From Bacteroidales bacterium (GTDB taxonomy: Bacteria; Bacteroidota; Bacteroidia; Bacteroidales; VadinHA17), in NCBI GenBank assembly GCA_022865305.1, contig JALHSP010000034.1, positions 1 to 64,000 of the forward strand: DNA of 64,000 bases, given 5' to 3'. Of this stretch, positions 9,908 through 18,462 are shown piece after piece (the first letter of the stretch is position 1; each line of letters opens with the position of its first letter). Under the pieces are notes generated by a model. It saw only the letters and a list, made by a program, of their open reading frames with translations, had not been told where the DNA came from and searched no databases. A program made the translations under genes and the position numbers.

Positions 9908-11680
9908 TCAGTTATTAACAAATTGAAGATAATACCAGTAGGTTTTTGCATGTTTTTTCCTTAATGCATAAGCTGCAGCTGCACGATCGCTTCGGAATTT
10001 CGTATAGGTAGTGGCATATTCATTGAACCTGGTAATAGTCTCGGGCCGGAAAGAAAATCCTTCAGGAATTATATTCTTTCTTTCATAGAAGTTATAGAAG
10101 ATCAGCGCCTCCTCAAAACAGAGAGGGATACTTGTATACCCGAAATCTTTCAAACGGATTATGTTTTCAGCAAAAGCATCCAGATCCTTTTCAAGAAGAA
10201 GTGAAGCCAGTAAATACTCATATGCTGTTTTATTTTCCGGATGGTTTTGCAGCAAATCGTTAAGGTTCATTCCGCTTGCATTTGAGATAAAATCTTTATT
10301 AATAAGAAGGCTACGACTACGGAGTATTTCTGGATCCTTCTCAATAAGTGCCGGATCGGATATTAATTTATTATATTTATTTGCCAACTCACGATAGAAA
10401 GGTGCCTGTCCCAGAATATTTATAAATTTATTTGCAACTTCATAATCTCCATTTATAATGCTCGTAATAATTAACCTTTTTAGGGATCTTGGATTAGGTC
10501 CTTTTGCGACCATAGCTTCGAAGGCCCACCTGTAAGCTTCATTATTATACGACAGGTAATAAAATATTTCACCTCCAAAGACAAGATTGGCATTACGTTC
10601 CCATTTCAACCGTAATCCTTTAGTCCCAATCTGAGGATAGCTGAACATCTTCTCACCCAGCTGGCCTGAATTGAGTAATGCCAGGTTCGTAAAATAGATT
10701 ACGAGATTATTAAGATCCGGATATTTATCTGCAAGTTCTAATGCTTTATTCCACTCTGCCTGCCTGACATGATAATCAATTCCAACCATCAGTTCGGCCT
10801 TCTTATTATAAGCATACTTATAAATAATAATATACATTAAGAATACAACCAGAATTCCGCTAACAGTTTTGAAAACTGTTCCCTGCAGAAACCTTATTTT
10901 AACAGGGGCCTTATCTTTCAGAAAATATCCGGTCAGCATTATTAAAGGGATACAGATATACAGTAATACCAGGCTCGCAAGCGAAAAAGTATGGAATTCG
11001 TACAGTAATGGATACAAATAAATCTTTTCTGCCGGTATATAAATGAGAAGCCGGGAAAGAATAAAGGGTACTGCTACCCCTGCAACAATATACAGAACTA
11101 CAAACATATAACGGCTTTTCTGTCTGCCATGAAGTAATTCATATAAAGCACTTATTATTACATTAATTATAGAAAAGCCACCTGACAGATAATAAAATAA
11201 CGGCCAAACAGCCAGAAACAGAATACAACGGTATTTATCAGAGTTGACAGAGATATAAACTGCTGAGAAAAGCAATGATAATAAGAAACCTACAGACTGG
11301 TCAAATGCGAATAATTCATTGCTTTGCAATATTGTAAGGAGCCATACGGGTATCAAGGGAAGGAGAACACTCCGGATACTGAGTTTTTTTAAAATATATT
11401 TTGAAAGTAAATAAACCGCGAAGCCATGAAGTGTGATTATCAACACTCCAATCCACGGATAAATGAAAAATTGTGTGAGAAAATTACCAATAAGGAGAGG
11501 CAATGCTCCCGGTAATGAGAAAAAATCACTGATGTATGCAAGGTTGAAACGGAATAGCTGGTTTTGTTCAAGATAAAGAATATGATACTTGTTAAAAATT
11601 ATAAAATAGAGGAACAATAATACAAAGAATCCCCCTGGGAAAAGAGATTTTGTAATTGAGCCTTTTAACCTCTGTATCAT
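9908..11680 (-). CDS. DUF6057-like polytopic membrane protein
   Basis: 590 residues. The N-terminal half holds about eight to ten hydrophobic helices (first near residues 16-30, then 60-95, 105-150, 165-215, 225-250 and 275-290). The C-terminal half (about 300-590) is soluble and helical, with TPR-like spacing ('AEWNKALELADKYPDLNNLVIYF', 'NGDYEVANKFINILGQ'), ending in 'KTYWYYLQFVNN'. I recognise it as the DUF6057 family, found near TolB-like and Sus genes in Bacteroidetes. No function is established. Its stop is four bases before the preferred start of the TolB-like lipoprotein, so the two are probably co-translated and may form one envelope complex (inference). Confidence 0.75.
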   Translation of the reverse strand: MIQRLKGSITKSLFPGGFFVLLFLYFIIFNKYHILYLEQNQLFRFNLAYISDFFSLPGALPLLIGNFLTQFFIYPWIGVLIITLHGFAVYLLSKYILKKLSIRSVLLPLIPVWLLTILQSNELFAFDQSVGFLLSLLFSAVYISVNSDKYRCILFLAVWPLFYYLSGGFSIINVIISALYELLHGRQKSRYMFVVLYIVAGVAVPFILSRLLIYIPAEKIYLYPLLYEFHTFSLASLVLLYICIPLIMLTGYFLKDKAPVKIRFLQGTVFKTVSGILVVFLMYIIIYKYAYNKKAELMVGIDYHVRQAEWNKALELADKYPDLNNLVIYFTNLALLNSGQLGEKMFSYPQIGTKGLRLKWERNANLVFGGEIFYYLSYNNEAYRWAFEAMVAKGPNPRSLKRLIITSIINGDYEVANKFINILGQAPFYRELANKYNKLISDPALIEKDPEILRSRSLLINKDFISNASGMNLNDLLQNHPENKTAYEYLLASLLLEKDLDAFAENIIRLKDFGYTSIPLCFEEALIFYNFYERKNIIPEGFSFRPETITRFNEYATTYTKFRSDRAAAAYALRKKHAKTYWYYLQFVNN

Positions 11681-11728
11681 CTGGAAATAAATATATTCAA
11701 ATGTAGTTTTTTTCGACTTAAATTAAAA

Positions 11729-11753
11729 GAGGGTGTCAATTTGAGACACCCTC
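11729..11753 (-). terminator. Hairpin terminator after susD
   Basis: Perfect 9-bp arms (GAGGGTGTC at 11729-11737, GACACCCTC at 11745-11753) with a 7-base loop. On the minus strand it is followed by TTTTAATTT, in the right place to end the susC-susD transcript just after the SusD stop at 11782. Confidence 0.8.
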
Positions 11754-11781
11754 CTTAAATTAAACCATATTAACTGGAATA

Positions 11782-13587
11782 TTAGTATCCCCAGTTTTGA
11801 ATGAGCTTCTCGTTTCTGTCTCTTACAGCCTCCGGAATGGGATTGAAGTACATCTTCTGCGTGAATACATGCGCGTGATTTAGTGAAATCGGTTCATAGA
11901 CCCACACTCCGCTGTTATCTGCAGGCACTGAATTAGTAATTTTCATGCCATGCAAGTCCAGATTCATTTCAGTCATTGCATCTTTCCACCGCCACAGGTC
12001 ATATAGCCTATGGCCCTCATATACAAGTTCGATTCTGCGTTCTCGTTTTATTGCAGCACGCATCTGTTCCTGGGTCAATCCGGGAGTTAATGCCGGCAGG
12101 TCAGTACCTGGTCTGGTTCTGATGGCATCAATTGCTTCATAAACTAAAGGACCAGGACCGTTGGCTTCGTTCTCGGCTTCAGCATAATCCAGAAGAACTT
12201 CAGCATAACGGTAGTAGACATAGTTCCTCCCGTCAAGGTTGCCACCTCTTGCATGAGCGTTATCCAGCCTCTTTTTGAAATAATAGGCCGTATTTCCAAC
12301 ATCATCCGAGCCAAAGTCAATCTGATTCTTTGAGGGATGAACTTTGTCAATCCTGGTATAAATTACGTCCGGTGTTGCCATCCAGTCCTGCTTATATGTG
12401 GCTCCGTCATATACGATAAAATCGTAAAACCTGTTTTCGCGGCCTACATAAGGATCCTGGGGATCATAACCGGAAGTGACATCAGTGATATCCTTCCCGT
12501 TAGCCATCTGGTAGGCATCTACAAGCTCCTGTGTTGGGCAATAGTTACCCCAGGTATAATAGGTGCCCTGTATCCATACAGGACCACCATATGTATCAAA
12601 GGTCTGTGCCATTGTAGTGCCAACGTGCTGCCTGTCCCAGATGACTTCAGAATTGTATTCATTGGCTTCATGCCAGAATCCTGACATAGATGAGAATAAT
12701 TGATATGTACCGGTCCCTTTATGTCCATAGGTGTCTATGAATTGTTTGAGGGTCGCAGCAGCGTCTGCCCATCTTGAAGCAAGGGGAGTTGCAAAACTCT
12801 GGAGATTATCAGAAGAGCGGGGAACTGCCGGATCGGCTGAATTATAAGCCGGGCTTGCACCAAATAACTGGATCCAGCCTTTAAGTGCCAGTGCTGATCC
12901 CAGGGTTGCTCTGCCTGCATCCGCATTTCCAGTATTATATTTAACTGAGAGGTACCCATTACTGACTATTGAAGTCAATTCACCGACTATGAAATCAAAG
13001 GTTGCTTCGAAGGTGCTCCTTGGTAAGTACATCTCATCCTCAGACATAGTTGTTCTTTCCTGGGGTGCTGTAACAATTACCAGACCTCCCACACGCATAA
13101 ACAACTCGCTGTAGAAATATGCTCTCAGGAACCTGGCTTCATCGAGACGTTTATTATACCATGCATCGGAGAAGTTTGCCTTATTCTCGGTAATCTTCTT
13201 GATAAACGTATTTATTTTTCTGATTGTAGTATATGTACCAGGCCAGTTTGCACAATAGGCAGGACCTGATGATTGACCCCATACACTGTAATTATTGGAG
13301 GTAGCAACCACAGTCCCTTTTTTCCAGTTGTATGATGTGTAATACCATCCTGCATCATTATCAGAAGTATAATTATCAAGGTTATCGGGCTGATTCCCTT
13401 TGGCAACAAGTTGAGCATAACAGTCATTCAGGTAAAGATCTGCGTTACCTTCGGAAGCCCACATTGTTTCCTCCAAAATCCTTGATTTATCCTTTGTTTC
13501 GAGGAAGTCTTCCTGATCACAGGAAATAATACTGAAGAGTATTAGTCCTATGAATGCAATGTATCTGATTATTTTAAACTTTATCAT
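11782..13587 (-). CDS. SusD/RagB-family surface glycan-binding lipoprotein
   Basis: 601 residues with a lipoprotein signal (SIIS then Cys23). CDQEDF after the Cys is acid-rich, like the export signal that sends Bacteroidetes lipoproteins to the cell surface. The SusD helical TPR-like fold is indicated by 'WYNKRLDEARFLRAYFYSELFMRVGG', 'YYRYAEVLLDYAEAENEANG' and the C-terminal 'RRIELVYEGHRLYDLWRW' and 'MYFNPIPEAVRDRNEKLIQNWGY', all family hallmarks. It binds glycan at the outer face and forms the lid of the partner SusC transporter encoded 27 bases upstream. It is followed by a strong terminator, so the enzymes further downstream need another promoter or read-through. Confidence 0.95.
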   Translation of the reverse strand: MIKFKIIRYIAFIGLILFSIISCDQEDFLETKDKSRILEETMWASEGNADLYLNDCYAQLVAKGNQPDNLDNYTSDNDAGWYYTSYNWKKGTVVATSNNYSVWGQSSGPAYCANWPGTYTTIRKINTFIKKITENKANFSDAWYNKRLDEARFLRAYFYSELFMRVGGLVIVTAPQERTTMSEDEMYLPRSTFEATFDFIVGELTSIVSNGYLSVKYNTGNADAGRATLGSALALKGWIQLFGASPAYNSADPAVPRSSDNLQSFATPLASRWADAAATLKQFIDTYGHKGTGTYQLFSSMSGFWHEANEYNSEVIWDRQHVGTTMAQTFDTYGGPVWIQGTYYTWGNYCPTQELVDAYQMANGKDITDVTSGYDPQDPYVGRENRFYDFIVYDGATYKQDWMATPDVIYTRIDKVHPSKNQIDFGSDDVGNTAYYFKKRLDNAHARGGNLDGRNYVYYRYAEVLLDYAEAENEANGPGPLVYEAIDAIRTRPGTDLPALTPGLTQEQMRAAIKRERRIELVYEGHRLYDLWRWKDAMTEMNLDLHGMKITNSVPADNSGVWVYEPISLNHAHVFTQKMYFNPIPEAVRDRNEKLIQNWGY

Positions 13588-13614
13588 AATGTTTAATTTT
13601 TATAAATGAGACAG

Positions 13615-16600
13615 TTAGAAGGTTATATTAGCACCAAAAGTATATGATTTCATGTTAGGATAGGCAGTTTCACGAGCGGAATAGCCCATTTCCGGATCCA
13701 TAAACTTAAGGTTACTAAAGGTAATCAGGTTCTGTCCTCCAATATATACCCTAATACTATTAATCTTTATAGCCTTTGTAATTCGGGATGGAATTGTGTA
13801 GCCAAAGGAGGCGTTTTTCAACCTGAGGTAGGACGTATTCCTGATCCAGAAATCAGAGCCCGATGTGTTATTCACGGTAGGACTCGATGTGGCTCTGGTA
13901 TATTTTGCATCCTGATGATCGGGCTTCCAGCGATTGTCATAATACTCATAGTCAAGGTTGCTGTTGTTATTGAAGAACGGATAAGTCTGGAAGGTATAGA
14001 TATTCATCGATGTCATACCAGCGCCCTGGAAGAAGAGATTAAGATCAAATCCTTTCCATGAAGCTGAGGTTGTAAGACCAAAAGTCATTAAAGGATATCT
14101 GTCAGAGTATCCTATATAGGTTTCGTCATTGCCATCAATTTTACCATCAGGTATCATATCGCCATTGGGACCACTGAGATCTGCATATTTTATATCTCCG
14201 GGACGCAGGGTTCCGAACTGGGTAACGTTGTAGCCATCAGCAGTGTTGATTATGCCGTCACCGTTTACATCGTCTGCAGTTGTGAAGAGGCCAAGTGATT
14301 TATAACCGAATTGAGCAAGATAAGGTCTGCCCGTTCTTTTACGGTTAGGATTATTAAATGTTGCTGCAGTCTCGTAAACCTCTACCATTTTATTTCTGGC
14401 CATACTGAGGTTCCCGCTGAAATTTAATCTTAGTCCATTCTGGAAATCATGCCTTGATCCAAGAGTCAGCTCAAAACCAAAGTTATCCATTTTTCCGGAA
14501 TTTTCCTGTGCAAGAGATAAGCCGTATTCATAAGGAACAGTAATATTGGGATTCAGCAACATACCGCTTCTTCTTTCATAGAAGTAGTCTACTTCAATTG
14601 ATAACAGTTGTTTCCATAAAGATGCTTCTAAGCCGACATCTGTCTTTTTAGATACCTCCCATGTAATGTTGGGATTATTTTCCTGGGTCACGTAAGCTCT
14701 CTGAACCATAGTGCCGGTTCCGTAAGAATAACCATTACCGGCTAAAGTATATCCGCTCAGATACTGGTACGCAGAACCGGCGAGATTTCCGGCTTTTCCC
14801 CATGAGGCCCTGAGTTTAAGGTTATCAAGCCAGGTCAGGTTTTGCATGAAGTTTTCTTCCGAGATTCTCCATCCTGCAGAGAAAGCCGGGAAATATGCCC
14901 ATCTTTTACCCGGGGCAAAATAATAGTGTCCGTCATAGCGGCCCGATGCTTCCACCATATACCTGTTATTATATACGTATCCTACCCTGTAAACATAACC
15001 GATCTGGGCACCAACCGATGAGGAACCGCCATTATCATAATCGTTTTTGCTCGAACTCCCGAGGCTCATTTCGTCAATGACTACACCAAAATTATTTCTG
15101 CGGGCATACAAATAATCATAATTATTATTTCGCCATTCTGCAACCGCCAGGCCAGTAATTTCACTCTTACCAAAGGTCCTCTGGTAATTTATATAACCCT
15201 GATAAGTATAATTCCGTCTTCTTTCATTTTGCTGTGTCAGGTAGGTATAAGCAGGAACGTTTCCCTCCTGTGTTGAGATTTGCCGTGCCCAGGTATAAGG
15301 AGTTACATTGAGGTTTATAGCATAATAATAAAAAGGTGTGTGCCATCCTTTCTGTAAGTCCATTCTGGTATCATAGCTGAAAGATCCTTTTACACTTAAA
15401 CCTTTAATAAAAGTCAGTTGCTGTTCAACTGAAATTGTATTTAATAATGTATTCTTGTCGAGGTGGTCATAACCATCTCCCTTAAGAACTGCTACCGGTG
15501 AATTGCCTGCAAACTGTCCCCAGAGGCCGTTGGAATAATAAATTGCCTCAGTAGGTAAAAATTTGTATCCGCTCCTGAAAAGCTGGCCTGCTGAGGATGC
15601 TACATCAAGATCATTGGAGCGTTCCATTGCACCAAGGATAGAGAGTGTTACTGTAGTTGTGTTTGTAACCTTGGATTCCAGGTTCATATTAAAGTTAAAC
15701 CTGTTGTAATTAACTTTATCAAACAAACCATCCTGTTTGAAAAATCCTACACCTGCAAAATATCTCATCTTTTCAGAACCGCCGCTAAGCTGCAGATCAT
15801 GTTTCTGAAGAGGTATTACCATATTTACAAGATCCTGGGTATTACTGTCCGGGTACCGGTCAGGGTCCTGCTGATGCAACGAAGCATAATTATTAATGAC
15901 ATCCTCTGCAAAAGGTAAAACGGCTGTAGGGTTTTCCTGACGGACTGCTTCATTACGCAATTTCATGTAATCGACAGCATTCAGCAATTTTGGATAATAT
16001 GTAGGCGTTTGCCATCCGTAATAGGTATTAAACGACAGGGTCGGGAGACCAACTGCTCCTTTTTTCGTTGTTATAAGGATTACCCCATTGGCACCAGCCA
16101 ATCCATAAGGTGCAGTCGCAGAAGCATCTTTCAGAATGGATACTGACTCGATGATTGATGGATCGACCTGGTTAATGTTGTTTCTTATGATACCGTCAAC
16201 AACAACTAATGGTGTAGCTGTTCCGGTAGTTGCAACACCCCTGATATAGACGTCAGCATTATCCTCACCAGGTTGGCCGCCATTGGCCCTGGTCAGCACT
16301 CCGGCCAGTTTCCCTGATATCGAATTAGTAAGGTTAGAAACCGGAGCTTTAGCGACCTCTTCTCCCTTAATAACACTTACTGCTCCGGTAATTGTCGTTC
16401 TTTTCTGAGTTCCGTAACCGGTTACCACAACTTCCTGGAGAGCTTCCACCTCTGGAACCATTGAAATATTGATCGTTGTCCTTCCGGCAATAGGAACCCT
16501 CTGGGTAACATATCCCACAAATGAAACGACAAGTACAGCGTTTAGGTCGGGAACTTCAATTGTGTATTTTCCCCCTGCATCAGAAATGAATCCGATCGTT

Positions 16601-16893
16601 GTTCCTTCAATCAGAATAGTAGCTCCAGGCAAAGGATCGCCGAGCTCGTTTAGAACAGTTCCGGTTATTCTCACCGTCTGCGGAATTACTGTTGCATCAT
16701 TCCGGCCATCGATAGTACTGAGAACAGCCTTACTGGCAGCATCATCCATGGATGTGTCCTGTGCATAGATTTGATTTTCAGATACACTGAAAATTGCTAC
16801 CAAAAAAAGTACAGTAAAGAATTTTGCAATTCTTAAGAAATTTCCCGGACAAAAATTAAAATTTGTCCGTAATAAGAAGTGGTTATTTTTCAT
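13615..16893 (-). CDS. SusC/RagA-family TonB-dependent outer-membrane glycan transporter
   Basis: 1092 residues. A signal peptide ends near QIYAQ (45), followed by an extra stretch of about 25 residues. A carboxypeptidase-regulatory-like beta-sandwich (about 73-147) precedes a TonB box-like region with EVVVTGYGTQKR (154-165). The plug domain includes 'LVVVDGIIRNNINQVDPSIIESVSILKDASATAPYGLAGANGVILITTKKG' (first 20 residues diagnostic), then a 22-strand barrel ending in YTFGANITF. It takes up oligosaccharides across the outer membrane with its SusD partner. It is the first gene after a 421-base gap that should contain its promoter; no clear TAnnTTTG box is visible there. Confidence 0.96.
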   Translation of the reverse strand: MKNNHFLLRTNFNFCPGNFLRIAKFFTVLFLVAIFSVSENQIYAQDTSMDDAASKAVLSTIDGRNDATVIPQTVRITGTVLNELGDPLPGATILIEGTTIGFISDAGGKYTIEVPDLNAVLVVSFVGYVTQRVPIAGRTTINISMVPEVEALQEVVVTGYGTQKRTTITGAVSVIKGEEVAKAPVSNLTNSISGKLAGVLTRANGGQPGEDNADVYIRGVATTGTATPLVVVDGIIRNNINQVDPSIIESVSILKDASATAPYGLAGANGVILITTKKGAVGLPTLSFNTYYGWQTPTYYPKLLNAVDYMKLRNEAVRQENPTAVLPFAEDVINNYASLHQQDPDRYPDSNTQDLVNMVIPLQKHDLQLSGGSEKMRYFAGVGFFKQDGLFDKVNYNRFNFNMNLESKVTNTTTVTLSILGAMERSNDLDVASSAGQLFRSGYKFLPTEAIYYSNGLWGQFAGNSPVAVLKGDGYDHLDKNTLLNTISVEQQLTFIKGLSVKGSFSYDTRMDLQKGWHTPFYYYAINLNVTPYTWARQISTQEGNVPAYTYLTQQNERRRNYTYQGYINYQRTFGKSEITGLAVAEWRNNNYDYLYARRNNFGVVIDEMSLGSSSKNDYDNGGSSSVGAQIGYVYRVGYVYNNRYMVEASGRYDGHYYFAPGKRWAYFPAFSAGWRISEENFMQNLTWLDNLKLRASWGKAGNLAGSAYQYLSGYTLAGNGYSYGTGTMVQRAYVTQENNPNITWEVSKKTDVGLEASLWKQLLSIEVDYFYERRSGMLLNPNITVPYEYGLSLAQENSGKMDNFGFELTLGSRHDFQNGLRLNFSGNLSMARNKMVEVYETAATFNNPNRKRTGRPYLAQFGYKSLGLFTTADDVNGDGIINTADGYNVTQFGTLRPGDIKYADLSGPNGDMIPDGKIDGNDETYIGYSDRYPLMTFGLTTSASWKGFDLNLFFQGAGMTSMNIYTFQTYPFFNNNSNLDYEYYDNRWKPDHQDAKYTRATSSPTVNNTSGSDFWIRNTSYLRLKNASFGYTIPSRITKAIKINSIRVYIGGQNLITFSNLKFMDPEMGYSARETAYPNMKSYTFGANITF

Positions 16894-17314
16894 AATTAAG
16901 ATTTAAGTTAAAAATTAAACCTCCTGTAAAAAATACTATGGTTAGTGTAATAATTGTTATAAATGTTAAATGAAGAAAAGAAATAGTTGAAAAACAGATT
17001 TCAGACAGAGTAGAAATATTTCATAGGCATATATTTTAATGTTGTTATTTTAAAAGGTTAAAGAGTTTCAGAAATTAGTCTATCTGAAACTCAGGCGTTA
17101 AATATAGTATACTAAATTATACATTTTTTTCTTTAAGAACCAAACATTTTTGAAAAATAGCACATTCCCATAAAAGTTTTTTGTGTTTGCTGAATAGATG
17201 ATTAAATTCTTTAATATAATGGATTTCAGGTGTAGTCTTGCAGCATAAGTTATGAAAACATCTGATTAAAAAATCATTGAAGAATTGAGACGCATAATTG
17301 TTAGCAGCAGAAAT
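16894..17314. other. 421-base intergenic region upstream of susC
   Basis: A/T-rich with no open frame of note. It holds one perfect inverted repeat of 10 bp (GAGTTTCAGA at 17063-17072, TCTGAAACTC at 17083-17092), which could end the upstream CAZyme transcript or act in the susC leader. No match to TAnnTTTG is visible on the minus strand. Confidence 0.5.
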
Positions 17315-18379
17315 TTATTGCTTTCGGTGTTTAAATATTCCTGCTCCAATTTCATATCCAAGGGTGTTTGGGATAATATGCATATAATCAATTGGGAGCG
17401 GCTCATCAACACCTGATAAAAGCGGCTTATCAACATTATCTGTTAATCTCAATGAAATTTTACCTTTTTTCGTAAGATTATACTCGTTTATTTCAAATTC
17501 CCCGGGACTCAAACGTACGCTATCCGCTATACCCTTGTAATATTGATTGTTTACAATTACACAATTATTTATAGAGTAGGATTTTGTTGTATTGAAATAA
17601 CTTTTAGCCCAGACATATCTGCAATTTGAAACAATATTATTCTCAAATTTAAAATCTTTATCAGGATATGATGTCCAGACTGCCTGATTTGCGCCAAAAA
17701 TTATAGAGTTTGTTATGCCGTTCCCGGTCTTTATTCCATTTCCTGAATCCTGAAAAAACACGACGGTATTTCTTACTTTATAAAAGACACAGTGATCAAC
17801 TTTAACTTCATCACCATGAGCGATAATTCCTGCCTGAATTTGAGAAGAATTTGTTTCTCCGACAAACAGACATTGCTCCACTAATAAATCTGTTTTTGTT
17901 TTATTAATTCTTGCAACCGGGAAATATCTGGTTTGAGGATAAAAATAACCATGAAATTTAATCCCTCTGATTGTAACGTGGCTTTCATCAACTAATAAAC
18001 TGACAACCCAATGATAACTTGCCGGTATGTCGCCTTTTATTGCCTTACTTGTAATTACCGGCATTTTTTCAGGTGTCCATAATGCATCGTCGGGTAAAAT
18101 ACTCGCTTCAATTACAATACGTTTATCAGTCATCTCTTTTTCCGTTGCAACTGTTACATGACTATCCAGGACATAGATTCCGGGATTTATTTTCATGGTA
18201 TAAATATTATTATCCTGGCTTCTGATAATTTCAGCAGCTTTTTTTATTGAGAAAACAGGAGCTTCTTTAGTCCCCGGGTTTTTATCATCTCCAATATTAC
18301 TGTCCACATAAACTGCCTGCGCATGAACAGTTAGATGGCAGATAAAAACCAAAAAGCATATTAAAAAGGTGGTTTTCAT
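17315..18379 (-). CDS. Secreted right-handed beta-helix (pectate-lyase-like fold) protein
   Basis: 354 residues with a Sec signal peptide ending near VHAQ (20). The start of the mature protein, 'VYVDSNIGDDKNPGTKEAP', followed by 'SIKKAAEIIRS', is the typical opening of secreted parallel beta-helix proteins. The body has repeated helix rungs ('VTIRGIKFHG', 'LLVEQCLFVGE', 'VKVDHCVFYKV', 'NGITNSIIFGANQAVW', 'FKFENNIVSNCRYVW', 'YSINNCVIVNN'). Such folds cover polysaccharide lyases, GH28-like hydrolases and structural proteins. No catalytic set can be assigned, so the activity is unknown. It is encoded 83 bases after the GH2 gene in the same direction and probably shares its transcript. Confidence 0.75.
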   Translation of the reverse strand: MKTTFLICFLVFICHLTVHAQAVYVDSNIGDDKNPGTKEAPVFSIKKAAEIIRSQDNNIYTMKINPGIYVLDSHVTVATEKEMTDKRIVIEASILPDDALWTPEKMPVITSKAIKGDIPASYHWVVSLLVDESHVTIRGIKFHGYFYPQTRYFPVARINKTKTDLLVEQCLFVGETNSSQIQAGIIAHGDEVKVDHCVFYKVRNTVVFFQDSGNGIKTGNGITNSIIFGANQAVWTSYPDKDFKFENNIVSNCRYVWAKSYFNTTKSYSINNCVIVNNQYYKGIADSVRLSPGEFEINEYNLTKKGKISLRLTDNVDKPLLSGVDEPLPIDYMHIIPNTLGYEIGAGIFKHRKQ

Positions 18380-18462
18380 AAAATTATATTTTTAGTTTTT
18401 ATTGGATCATTGAATATAATTTCAGGACAGTACATTTTTACTGCTGATTTGTTTATATACTG

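Noticed and set aside
9903-9951. Longer start for the TolB-like lipoprotein
   Set aside because: It would overlap the upstream gene by 44 bases and bury the lipoprotein signal behind 16 extra residues.
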